Shown here piece after piece: positions 17,913-25,909 of a stretch of 64,000 nucleotides of DNA; position 1 is the first letter of the stretch, and every line of letters begins with the position of its first letter. Under the pieces are notes generated by a model. That model saw only the letters and a program-made list of their open reading frames with translations. It did not search any database and was not told the DNA's origin. Source of the DNA: Alphaproteobacteria bacterium (GTDB lineage: Bacteria; Pseudomonadota; Alphaproteobacteria; Elsterales; Elsteraceae). Position numbers and translations under genes: made by a program. The stretch covers positions 1 through 64,000 of the forward strand of contig JAAFIC010000003.1 in NCBI GenBank assembly GCA_013298565.1. Reading direction: 5' to 3'.

Positions 17913-19457
17913 ATGCGACCTCCTGCCGCTCGGACCCGCTATCTACCGCCTTGTTACGCCCGTGAATTACATGCCGAACCTACTGAAGTGGAAAAAGTCG
18001 TGGAGTTGAAAGCGCTTTGGAGCGAAGTGGAGAAGATCAGCGCAGGTTTGGGCACAACGCCCGATCTGGCCGCGCTGGCATCTCATTTGCCCCATGTCGC
18101 CAGCCTCGGGTTGTTCAAGGTTCTGCAAATGCGTCACTTGCAGCGGGCCTTTACCGGGCCGCTTGCCGTTTTGCCAGCCGATGCAGAGGACGCAAAAGTG
18201 CTGGAGGCGTTTGGCCCCGCTCTCGCCGCGACAGAGACCGACGCCCGCATTCTGGCGCAGATTGAAATAGAGCGCGCGGCCACCGAGGCAGGGCTGGTCA
18301 CGTCGGCTGATATTCCTGCGTTAGAGGCGTTGGTTGCCTCTCTGGAGCCGGACGCTTGGGAGAGAGTGGCGCAATCGCTTGCCGATACTGCTGCCAACTT
18401 GAATCGAGCGCCCACGCTACCGGAACTGATTGAATTTGGTGCGGAAGGATCGGCCTTTCCCCTGTTTATAGCTCTCTGCCGCTTTCGCCTCATTCAGCTT
18501 TTTCGGATGCGGGTCCGTGGTACGGCACTCCGTGATGCGTTGATGGCACAGATTGCAGAAACCATTGCCGATGCCGAAAGCATGATGCTCGCGGTAGAAA
18601 CAGAAGCCACCGAAGCAATCCATGTGGCAACGGAGCCGAAATCTGCTGATGGGGAGGAGGCCGAGTTTGCCGACCTGCTGCCCGATGATATGCCGGACCT
18701 GAGTGGATTGGATGAGGCTTTTCTTCTTGATCCGAGTGAGGAAATTGACTTTAGCGCCGATCCACCCGCAGAGACGCTGACCGAGGACAGGCTGCCGGAC
18801 GTCGTTAGTGATGCTGAACCCTTAGAGTCGGCTGACCTTATGAATACCGACCTCGGATACCTGATTGATCTTGAAGAGATTGAGACGGGGGAGGACCGGC
18901 CCGCGCTTCAGCCAAAGGTGCCAGTAGCAACGGCCACCGTTCTCTCGGAGTTCGCTTCGCTTCCATTAGACCCCTTGGACGCGATTGACGCGATTGATGC
19001 GCTTGAGATCGACGAGACGTACCCGAACGTCGATCCTTTCGACTTAGAGGCGTTGCCCGATGTCGAGATGGAGGCTTTCGCTTCCGATGATGAGGCTGCG
19101 TTGCCCCCTGGCGCGACAGTTCCTGCCGTCGCGCCTGTTCAGGCGTTGGCGGAAGCCGTATTCGCCCTTCTCGACGAACTGATGCAGTCAGGTGTGATCG
19201 CGCTCCCGTCGGGGTTTGGTCGGACCAGCGGGAACGATCCGGCCTCAGCACAGCATATTGAAGAACTTGAGCAGCGCCTGGCCGAGAACCAGCGGGCGCT
19301 GGCCAAAATCCGCCGGGCACTCGCCATGCTTGTAACCGATGGATCGGCAGCGGGCGGGCGCGGCGCAGCTGGCATCAGGGGCCGCTCCGTTAACATGGCT
19401 GATCTTGGCGAAGATGCTGTCGATGCGGCATCGGCCCGCGCGCGGCGACTAGGGTAA
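17913..19457 (+). CDS. Hypothetical acidic, Ala/Asp/Glu-rich protein
   Basis: 514 aa, helical N-terminus, acidic low-complexity middle, coiled-coil-like C-terminus (HIEELEQRLAENQRALAKIRRAL). Confidence 0.7.
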   Translation: MRPPAARTRYLPPCYARELHAEPTEVEKVVELKALWSEVEKISAGLGTTPDLAALASHLPHVASLGLFKVLQMRHLQRAFTGPLAVLPADAEDAKVLEAFGPALAATETDARILAQIEIERAATEAGLVTSADIPALEALVASLEPDAWERVAQSLADTAANLNRAPTLPELIEFGAEGSAFPLFIALCRFRLIQLFRMRVRGTALRDALMAQIAETIADAESMMLAVETEATEAIHVATEPKSADGEEAEFADLLPDDMPDLSGLDEAFLLDPSEEIDFSADPPAETLTEDRLPDVVSDAEPLESADLMNTDLGYLIDLEEIETGEDRPALQPKVPVATATVLSEFASLPLDPLDAIDAIDALEIDETYPNVDPFDLEALPDVEMEAFASDDEAALPPGATVPAVAPVQALAEAVFALLDELMQSGVIALPSGFGRTSGNDPASAQHIEELEQRLAENQRALAKIRRALAMLVTDGSAAGGRGAAGIRGRSVNMADLGEDAVDAASARARRLG

Positions 19458-19501
19458 ATCGTTTTATGAAAGGCTTGCGAGCAAGCAAGGGGGAGGCAAA
19501 T

Positions 19502-20002
19502 ATGGAAACGCCCGATACAGGCAATCGACCAGGCCGGGTTGCGGAACTAATTTATGCCTTCGGGCAGTATGTTCTGAGCTACCCAGAGTATAGTCTTGAA
19601 ATTCGGGCAAAATTTCCCGAATGGGCCTTTATGGCAGCGGCTGAAATTCTGGGCGAGGTAACGAAAGTTCGTGATCAGAACGATCTCGATACCCTCGTTT
19701 TCACGGCTGACGATGCCGAGGATCAAATAGATAACGAAATAGGCCAAGAATTAGTGCGGTATCGGATCGAAAATAGATACGAAACCGCGCCGCAGTGTGG
19801 CGTTACCTATGATGGCGAAGACTATAAGTGGGTCGTGGGTTGGGCCCGTGCGGTAGAGCAGGCTCCCTTCCTGGAACGACTTTATACACCGACAATGCGG
19901 GCTGCTGCGGGGAAAGCCCGTGTTGTTGCTCCAGACGTCGATAACCTGCCAGATCTGCCGATTTCGGAAGAAGAGTCGCCGAAGCGGCGAACGAAGGGGT
20001 GA
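19502..20002 (+). CDS. Hypothetical protein
   Basis: GGGGGAGG ribosome-binding site then ATG at 19502. Confidence 0.68.
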   Translation: METPDTGNRPGRVAELIYAFGQYVLSYPEYSLEIRAKFPEWAFMAAAEILGEVTKVRDQNDLDTLVFTADDAEDQIDNEIGQELVRYRIENRYETAPQCGVTYDGEDYKWVVGWARAVEQAPFLERLYTPTMRAAAGKARVVAPDVDNLPDLPISEEESPKRRTKG

Positions 20003-20096
20003 ACTGCTATGGCACCCGCACCTATCGGCATAAGGCACTCTAAGCGTGTGGTGGTTGTTTCCTTACGCAATGTTGTTCTCTGCCAAGGAGCCAACC

Positions 20097-20312
20097 GTGG
20101 CTGAGCCGGACACGGACAGCGCAGGCGTTACGTTCGTTTGCGTCTCCGAGGCCAAGGGCCTGTTCGATGTGATGTTGAACGGACTTGTGCTCGGTCGGTT
20201 GCAAGCGGCCAGTCGCACATTCATTGCCGCACCGCAACTTGGCCGCTCGGCAGAAGTTCAACGGGCGGTGCGCGTCTTAAAGCATTTGATGCCGGGGGTC
20301 CGGCAACTCTGA
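20097..20312 (+). CDS. Hypothetical small protein
   Basis: AAGGAG ribosome-binding site at 20085-20090 ahead of GTG start at 20097; 71 aa. Confidence 0.6.
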   Translation: MAEPDTDSAGVTFVCVSEAKGLFDVMLNGLVLGRLQAASRTFIAAPQLGRSAEVQRAVRVLKHLMPGVRQL

Positions 20313-20367
20313 CAGCCGCCGAAGTGCGTTACTCGGTCAGAGATTGAAAAATTAAGGGAGATGAGCA

Positions 20368-20754
20368 ATGGAAGTTGTAGCCTTCGGTCAAAGCGATATC
20401 AATAATATCGTCGCGCGTATGGATAAAGAAAAGCTGGACTCGCTGCCTTTTGGCGCAGTTCTGGTGGATCGGCGTGGAACAATTCTGAAGTATAATCGGA
20501 TGGAGCAGGATATTTCTGGTCGCACCGATCCTAAGCGAGTCTTGGGTAGGAATTGGTTTCGGGAAGTGGCTCCTTGTACTCGTAGCAGGGAATTCTACGG
20601 GAAATTTATCGAAGGCGCTTCTCGCGGCAAGATGGATCTTCTATTCGATTATAGTTTTGATTACAAAATGAAACCCCAGCGCGTACGCATTCACATGAAG
20701 AATGCCAATATTGAGAATGTCTACTGGATATTCGTGAAACGAATTCTTGCTTAG
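20368..20754 (+). CDS. pyp: Photoactive yellow protein (PYP)
   Basis: MEVVAFGQSDINNIVARMDKEKLDSLPFGAVLVDRRGTILKYNRMEQDISGR..VAPCTRSREFYGKF closely matches remembered Halorhodospira PYP; Y42, E46, R52 and the chromophore Cys (here residue 70) present. Confidence 0.96.
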   Translation: MEVVAFGQSDINNIVARMDKEKLDSLPFGAVLVDRRGTILKYNRMEQDISGRTDPKRVLGRNWFREVAPCTRSREFYGKFIEGASRGKMDLLFDYSFDYKMKPQRVRIHMKNANIENVYWIFVKRILA

Positions 20755-20764
20755 GGCGGGAACA

Positions 20765-21031
20765 ATGCTTGACTCAACCCACCAAGACGCGCCTCCGCTG
20801 GAGCGGATATTTGTTGATGTAACGCGCGATGGCGACGTCGTGCGGTTGGAGATTGTCGTCGAAAATTACGCAATTCGATCTCATGATTCCGTTGCCGAAG
20901 TTTTCTCGGATGAAGAGGTGTTTGGTCTCAGTTTTATTGAACTCGCTGGCCAAGCCCCTGGACGGTTGGAGCTAAACTCGGCGGGCGATTGGGTGTGGCT
21001 GGGGGAGCGACGGGAGCCTGGGGATGCCTGA
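20765..21031 (+). CDS. Hypothetical small protein between pyp and ligase
   Basis: Overlaps start of the ligase gene; compact co-directional arrangement. Confidence 0.6.
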   Translation: MLDSTHQDAPPLERIFVDVTRDGDVVRLEIVVENYAIRSHDSVAEVFSDEEVFGLSFIELAGQAPGRLELNSAGDWVWLGERREPGDA

Positions 21032-22367
21032 AGCAATAAGGCTCTCCTGCGTACCAAACGCCTCAAGCAGTCGTCTAGAACTCGGGCGATCTGCCATAGC
21101 GGTGGTTATCGAAAGTTTGGTGCGCGATGGTCTTGGCCTCTTGCCAGCCGTGAGCGCGCGGCTTCCAGTAGCGCCGTGGCCGGACGCGCTCAAACTGGAT
21201 GATTCGGACGAGGGGGTAGGGCTTGATAGCCTCGCCAGGCTGGACTTGGCTGCGCGGGTTAGCGAGTTGTTTCATGTGCACGAAGTTGGGATGGAAGATT
21301 ATCTGCTCGCACGCCGTAGTTTCGGCGCGTGGATAGAAATTGTGCAGACTGCGCTTCACGCCGGGGTAGGTGCTCTGACTTTCCGTACCTCCGGCAGTAC
21401 GGGTGAGGCAAAAGCCTATCGGCACCCCGTCGGACGGCTGCTGCGTGAGGCCGCTTTCTGGCGCGATTGGCTCGGCAAGTCTTACCCGCACGAGCCGCGC
21501 CGGATTCTCAGGCTGGTGCCGCCCCATCATCTGTATGGTTTTATCTGGGGAACGCTTTTATCGGCCGTCGCCGACCTGCCAACGCTCGATCGGCGTCCGG
21601 ACGAGGCCAGTCTCGAGGATCTAAGTCCTGGCGATATTATTATTGCCGCGCCACCACAATGGTGCTTTTGGGCGGCGAACCCGCGCCCATTTCCGCCGGG
21701 GGTTCTCGGCATTTGCTCCACGGGGCCGCTTGCGTTGGAGACGGCTAACGTATTGCTGACGCAAAGATTATCACAAATCTGGGCGGTTTATGGCACCTCT
21801 GAGTCCGGTGCAATTGCGGTTGGTCCGGCGACGGGCGGTGGGCTAACCCTGCTGCCACGCTGGACCCGCGCCGACGCAGAACGGCTGCAGGACGGCGATC
21901 CGGACGGAGAGGCGGACCCATTGCTATTGTCCGATAAGTTAATCTGGTTGGATGCGCGCCGCTTTAACCTAGCAGGTCGGCGCGACTCGGCTGTGCAGGT
22001 TGGCGGCACCAATGTGTTTCCGGCCCGTGTGGCGCGCCTGCTTGAGGAACACCCCGAGGTGAGCTTAGCGCGCGTGCGGCTCTCGCCGCGATCGGGCCGG
22101 CTTGAAGCCTTTATTGTTCCGGCACCGGATACGGCACCAGGGCTGCCCGCACGGCTGGACGCTTGGAGTGGCGCACGGCTTAGCGTGCCCGAGCGGATTT
22201 ACGGATTTACCCTAGGCGCGGCAATCCCGTTAAGCGCCCTGGGTAAAGAGACTGCGTGGTCGGTGTCATCGACTGCGGAGCAAACCCCCGTCGCCCCACC
22301 GGGGCAGGGGGAGGCGGGTGTCTCGAACGCCCCGGACCTTCATAAGGGAGAAGAACATGGCTATTGA
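21024..22367 (+). CDS. pcl: 4-coumarate ligase-like AMP-forming enzyme, PYP-activation type
   Basis: [21 protein letters not shown]-binding P-loop, YGTSESGAI, adjacency to pyp; N-terminal GLDSL-containing segment. Confidence 0.87.
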   Translation: MPEAIRLSCVPNASSSRLELGRSAIAVVIESLVRDGLGLLPAVSARLPVAPWPDALKLDDSDEGVGLDSLARLDLAARVSELFHVHEVGMEDYLLARRSFGAWIEIVQTALHAGVGALTFRTSGSTGEAKAYRHPVGRLLREAAFWRDWLGKSYPHEPRRILRLVPPHHLYGFIWGTLLSAVADLPTLDRRPDEASLEDLSPGDIIIAAPPQWCFWAANPRPFPPGVLGICSTGPLALETANVLLTQRLSQIWAVYGTSESGAIAVGPATGGGLTLLPRWTRADAERLQDGDPDGEADPLLLSDKLIWLDARRFNLAGRRDSAVQVGGTNVFPARVARLLEEHPEVSLARVRLSPRSGRLEAFIVPAPDTAPGLPARLDAWSGARLSVPERIYGFTLGAAIPLSALGKETAWSVSSTAEQTPVAPPGQGEAGVSNAPDLHKGEEHGY

Positions 22368-22566
22368 AAAACACATCGCCTCTAGCAGCCTCGCCGAAGT
22401 AATTGACCGCATCCTCGATAAGGGAATTGTGATTGATGCCTTCGTTCGTGTTTCTTTGGTTGGGATTGAACTTCTGGCAATCGAAATTCGCGTGGTTGTT
22501 GCCAGCGTTGAAACCTATCTTAAGTATGCAGAAGCTGTCGGGTTAACCGCGCCCGCAGCGGCCTAA
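22357..22566 (+). CDS. gvpA: Gas vesicle structural protein GvpA
   Basis: [54 protein letters not shown]; start at internal ATG with upstream ribosome-binding site. Confidence 0.97.
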   Translation: MAIEKHIASSSLAEVIDRILDKGIVIDAFVRVSLVGIELLAIEIRVVVASVETYLKYAEAVGLTAPAAA

Positions 22567-22580
22567 TCGGGTGGCCGCGT

Positions 22581-22624
22581 CCCGCCGTTTTTCTGCGCCG
22601 AAAAAGGGCGTGGATAACGGCGGG
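22581..22624 (+). other. Inverted repeat just downstream of gvpA
   Basis: CCCGCCGTT ... AACGGCGGG, 9-bp perfect arms. Confidence 0.65.
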
Positions 22625-22703
22625 GCCGACCCCGAAGGGCGTTCTAGTTTATCGAGCCTAGCCCTCGCGTGTTCCCTTTACCCTATCCGCCGGACCCGCG
22701 CCC

Positions 22704-23846
22704 ATGTACCAGCCCCGTTTCTCCCCGCCAAATCATGCCCAGGCCGAGGCGCGCCGCCGGGTAGAGGAACTCGCGCGCGCGACCCAGGCCTATTTGCAAA
22801 ATTTGCGCCGTCAGCGCCGCACCGACAGTAAACGGGGGCCAACCGTTGAAAAAACGGGATCCGAACAAGGGGAAGGCGCTCCGGTTGATCATATTCTCGG
22901 CTTCCTAACAACATCCGACCGCTCGCCCGTGCCGGAGTATGCAAGTCCCGAAACGGCATCTGCGCCGTTCATTCCCGATGTTGAGCCGATTTTCGACGCC
23001 GCTGATGAGGAAATCGAGGCCGCGATCATTGAAACCAATACCGCTGAGCCTGTGGTTGTTGAGCAGTTTTCTAAGGAAGAATCGTCCGATTTAAGCGATT
23101 TACCCAGGACGAGCGGACTAACGGATGCCGTCCAGGCTCTGCTGGTCGCACCTGTGGAAATGGGCGATGAGAGTCCGTCGCCCTCCCCCAAAATGCCGCC
23201 TCAGACGGGGTCGCTCGCAGCGGCAATGTTACTGAACGGTGGGGCTGACCTTTTGATGCCCGATCTCGATCAGATCGAGCGGGCCGTGCGCGCAATGACG
23301 TGGGACGAGACGGCACAAGAGCCAGAAGATGGAATTGTGCAGATGGAGGATCCCGCCGCCTCTGCTGAACCGATTCCAGAATATGAAACCAAAACTGCCG
23401 CCGAGTTTGAGGGCGATTTTAGCAGCCCAGTGTACACCGAGTCAGTCCTGCAAGAGTTCGCGGGGGATGAAACCTCTCTTGAGCCGCCAGACAACACGCC
23501 GCCAGTCGAATCTTTGGATCTCACTCCCACCGAGGACGAATTGGTTGCCGCGCTGGTAGAACCCCCTGTGCCGCCACGCCGTGCGGGTCCGCCCGCTTGG
23601 GATCAGCGGGCCTGCGGTGCCGAACTGGTGGATACCGACTTAACCCAAGTGGGCGGCATTGGTGGCGGCATGATCCAACGCCTCGCCCGTATTGGTCTCA
23701 CCCGAGTAAGCGAGCTTGCCGCCGCCGACCCCGATCTGCTTCGTCAACGCTTAGGGGACGTCGCCCGACTTGCCAATGTCGATGCCTGGATAGAGCGGGC
23801 CAATCGCCTGATCGACCAGAGCCTTGCGACCGAGACACACCAATGA
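22704..23846 (+). CDS. Acidic protein with C-terminal helix-hairpin-helix-like domain, gas vesicle cluster
   Basis: C-terminus DLTQVGGIGGGMIQRLARIGLTRVSELAAADPDLLRQRLG; long Asp/Glu/Pro-rich middle; 4-nt overlap with gvpN. Confidence 0.72.
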   Translation: MYQPRFSPPNHAQAEARRRVEELARATQAYLQNLRRQRRTDSKRGPTVEKTGSEQGEGAPVDHILGFLTTSDRSPVPEYASPETASAPFIPDVEPIFDAADEEIEAAIIETNTAEPVVVEQFSKEESSDLSDLPRTSGLTDAVQALLVAPVEMGDESPSPSPKMPPQTGSLAAAMLLNGGADLLMPDLDQIERAVRAMTWDETAQEPEDGIVQMEDPAASAEPIPEYETKTAAEFEGDFSSPVYTESVLQEFAGDETSLEPPDNTPPVESLDLTPTEDELVAALVEPPVPPRRAGPPAWDQRACGAELVDTDLTQVGGIGGGMIQRLARIGLTRVSELAAADPDLLRQRLGDVARLANVDAWIERANRLIDQSLATETHQ

Positions 23847-24805
23847 CTAACATCGTTCAACCCGCCGCCGCTCCCCGATCGGCAACTCTCCACTCGCAAC
23901 CGCGCAAAAGTTTCGTTGCCACCCCGACGGTTCGAAGCCTGAGCGAACGCGCTATGGCGTTTCTCAGTGCTGGCTATCCTGTGCATTTTCGCGGACCTGC
24001 GGGAACGGGCAAGACCACTCTTGCCTTTCACGTCGCAAGCCAGCTCGGGCGGCCAATCATGCTGATTACCGGCGATGATGAGTTCGGCACCTCCGATCTC
24101 ATCGGTAGCCAAGCTGGCTACCACACCCGGCGCGTTGTGGATCGCTATATCCACTCCGTTGTGAAGGTTGAGGAGGATGTCTCGCGAAAATGGGTCGATC
24201 AGCGCCTTACTACGGCCTGCGTTGAAGGTTATACGTTGATTTACGATGAGTTTACTCGGTCGCGGCCCAGTGCCAATAATGTACTGTTGGGCATCTTGGA
24301 AGAGCATCTGATGGTCCTCCCCACCTCTGAACGAGGTGAGGCTTATGTAAAGGTTCATCCTGACTTTCGGGCAATCTTCACGTCTAACCCGGCAGAATAC
24401 GTGGGCGTCCATCGCGCCCAGGATGCATTGAGCGACCGTCTGGTTACACTGGATGTCGAGGGCTACGATACTGTGACCGAAGTAGCCATAACGGTTGCTC
24501 GGTCTGGATTGCTGGTCGATGATGCGGTTCGTATCGTCAATATCGTCCGCAAATTTCGGGAAAGCGGTAAGTATACCGAAACTCCAACGATCCGAGCCTG
24601 TGTCATGATTGCCCGCGTGGCCGCCGCAAATAGTTATACTGTTTCATCGCGGGACGAACGCTTTGTTCGGCTTTGCTTGGATGTTTTATCGTCTAAAATC
24701 CTGCTTGATCGTGCTCATCGGCAGCAGTGGCGGGAGGATCAAGAGTTTCTAGACGCCCTAGTTCGCCGACGCGCCGACCCACCAACGCAGCCGAGGGATG
24801 CCTGA
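23843..24805 (+). CDS. gvpN: Gas vesicle protein GvpN (MoxR-like AAA ATPase)
   Basis: VHFRGPAGTGKTTLAFHVASQLGRPIMLITGDDEFGTSDLIGSQAGY; IYDEFTRSRPSANNVLLGILEE. Confidence 0.95.
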   Translation: MTNIVQPAAAPRSATLHSQPRKSFVATPTVRSLSERAMAFLSAGYPVHFRGPAGTGKTTLAFHVASQLGRPIMLITGDDEFGTSDLIGSQAGYHTRRVVDRYIHSVVKVEEDVSRKWVDQRLTTACVEGYTLIYDEFTRSRPSANNVLLGILEEHLMVLPTSERGEAYVKVHPDFRAIFTSNPAEYVGVHRAQDALSDRLVTLDVEGYDTVTEVAITVARSGLLVDDAVRIVNIVRKFRESGKYTETPTIRACVMIARVAAANSYTVSSRDERFVRLCLDVLSSKILLDRAHRQQWREDQEFLDALVRRRADPPTQPRDA

Positions 24806-25122
24806 TGCCACCTATTCAAACCTGTGCACTTCCTCGGCAAGCTATGGCGCGCCGACGCCGCCCCGCGCATATGACGGGGGGGCTTGACAGTTTGATCGAC
24901 GAGGCAGCTTCGCTCCAGCACGAACGGTCGCGGCTTGAACGCGAAATTGCTGTGTGGGAGGCAAAGCTGAGCGAGCGGCGACATCGGTTGTGGCAAGTTC
25001 TCCTTCGGCTGGACCAAGTGCAAGCAGAGTATGCCGAGAACGACGCCGCGCATCGTGCTCAAATTAATATAGGTATTGATCGGCCTCCAACTTCCCGAAG
25101 GCATGTGATTATTGAATATTAG
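24805..25122 (+). CDS. Small coiled-coil protein downstream of gvpN
   Basis: 1-nt overlap with gvpN stop; LQHERSRLEREIAVWEAKLSERRHRLWQVLLRLDQ. Confidence 0.65.
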   Translation: MPPIQTCALPRQAMARRRRPAHMTGGLDSLIDEAASLQHERSRLEREIAVWEAKLSERRHRLWQVLLRLDQVQAEYAENDAAHRAQINIGIDRPPTSRRHVIIEY

Positions 25123-25242
25123 AGCGGCATACGTTTAGGTAAATGCCGTGTGCTGCTGTAATTGTTTACTCATTGCATTTTTTGTCGTCAGGCGATTCTA
25201 CCTAACGGCAAAATGCGCTAACGGTCGCTGGAGTGCCTTATT

Positions 25243-25536
25243 GTGAACGATTTTCCCCTTGCACCCCTGCGCCTAACCGCTGCCCAAGCCGGGTTTCGTG
25301 CTCGGGAACAACTTGGCGACCTAACGGGTCTTAAGGCGCATACGATTGCTGCTATCCATCCCGTTCCCGAAGGCTGGCGTATTGCGGTGGATGTGGTGGA
25401 GCGGTCTGCGGTGCCCGATGCTCAGGACCTGATGGCTACGTTTGAAGTACACCTTTCCCCGGACGGAGAGTTGCAGAGCTATAGCCGCAAACGGCGTTTC
25501 CTCCGCAAGGACATCCATATTGGAGAGGAATCATGA
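25243..25536 (+). CDS. gvpO: Gas vesicle protein GvpO
   Basis: LTGLKAHTIAAIHPVPEGWRIAVDVVERSAVPDAQDLMATFEVHLSPDGELQSYSRKRRFLR. Confidence 0.9.
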   Translation: MNDFPLAPLRLTAAQAGFRAREQLGDLTGLKAHTIAAIHPVPEGWRIAVDVVERSAVPDAQDLMATFEVHLSPDGELQSYSRKRRFLRKDIHIGEES

Positions 25537-25564
25537 GGACTCAGCGCGCGCGGGGGAAACGCTA

Positions 25565-25909
25565 ATGGCTGGCGGGTCGATTGTTCACAGCACCCAGTCC
25601 AGCAGTCTGGCCGATATCCTTGAGCGAGTGCTCGATAAAGGCATTGTCGTTGCTGGGGATATCTCCATTTCGTTGGTGGGTGTGGAGCTTCTTACGATTA
25701 AAATCCGGCTGGTGATTGCCAGTGTGGACAAAGCGAAAGAAATTGGAATCGACTGGTGGAACCAGCCTCTCGCTATTCCTGCGAGCACTGGTCCCGCGAG
25801 CACTGGTCCCTCAAGCGCTGGCACCAGCGAACTCGCCGAGATTGCCCGCCGGTTAGAGCGGCTGGAAGCCCGCCTCGCCATACCCCATTCGGAAGGCAAG
25901 ATTCCATGA
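25565..25909 (+). CDS. gvpJ: GvpA/GvpJ-family gas vesicle protein
   Basis: SSSLADILERVLDKGIVVAGDISISLVGVELLTIKIRLVIASVDKAKEIGIDWW. Confidence 0.9.
   Translation: MAGGSIVHSTQSSSLADILERVLDKGIVVAGDISISLVGVELLTIKIRLVIASVDKAKEIGIDWWNQPLAIPASTGPASTGPSSAGTSELAEIARRLERLEARLAIPHSEGKIP
25781..25825 (+). repeat. 15-nt in-frame tandem repeat in gvpJ-like gene
   Basis: GCGAGCACTGGTCCC twice plus degenerate third copy (ASTGP ASTGP SSAGT). Confidence 0.8.

Noticed and set aside
18838-19320. 160-aa minus-strand ORF
   Set aside because: Antisense to the acidic 514-aa ORF; Arg/Pro/Ser-rich shadow translation of a GAx-rich sense strand
25781-25825. Possible CRISPR-like repeat
   Set aside because: Contiguous in-frame 15-nt tandem copies without spacers, inside a coding sequence
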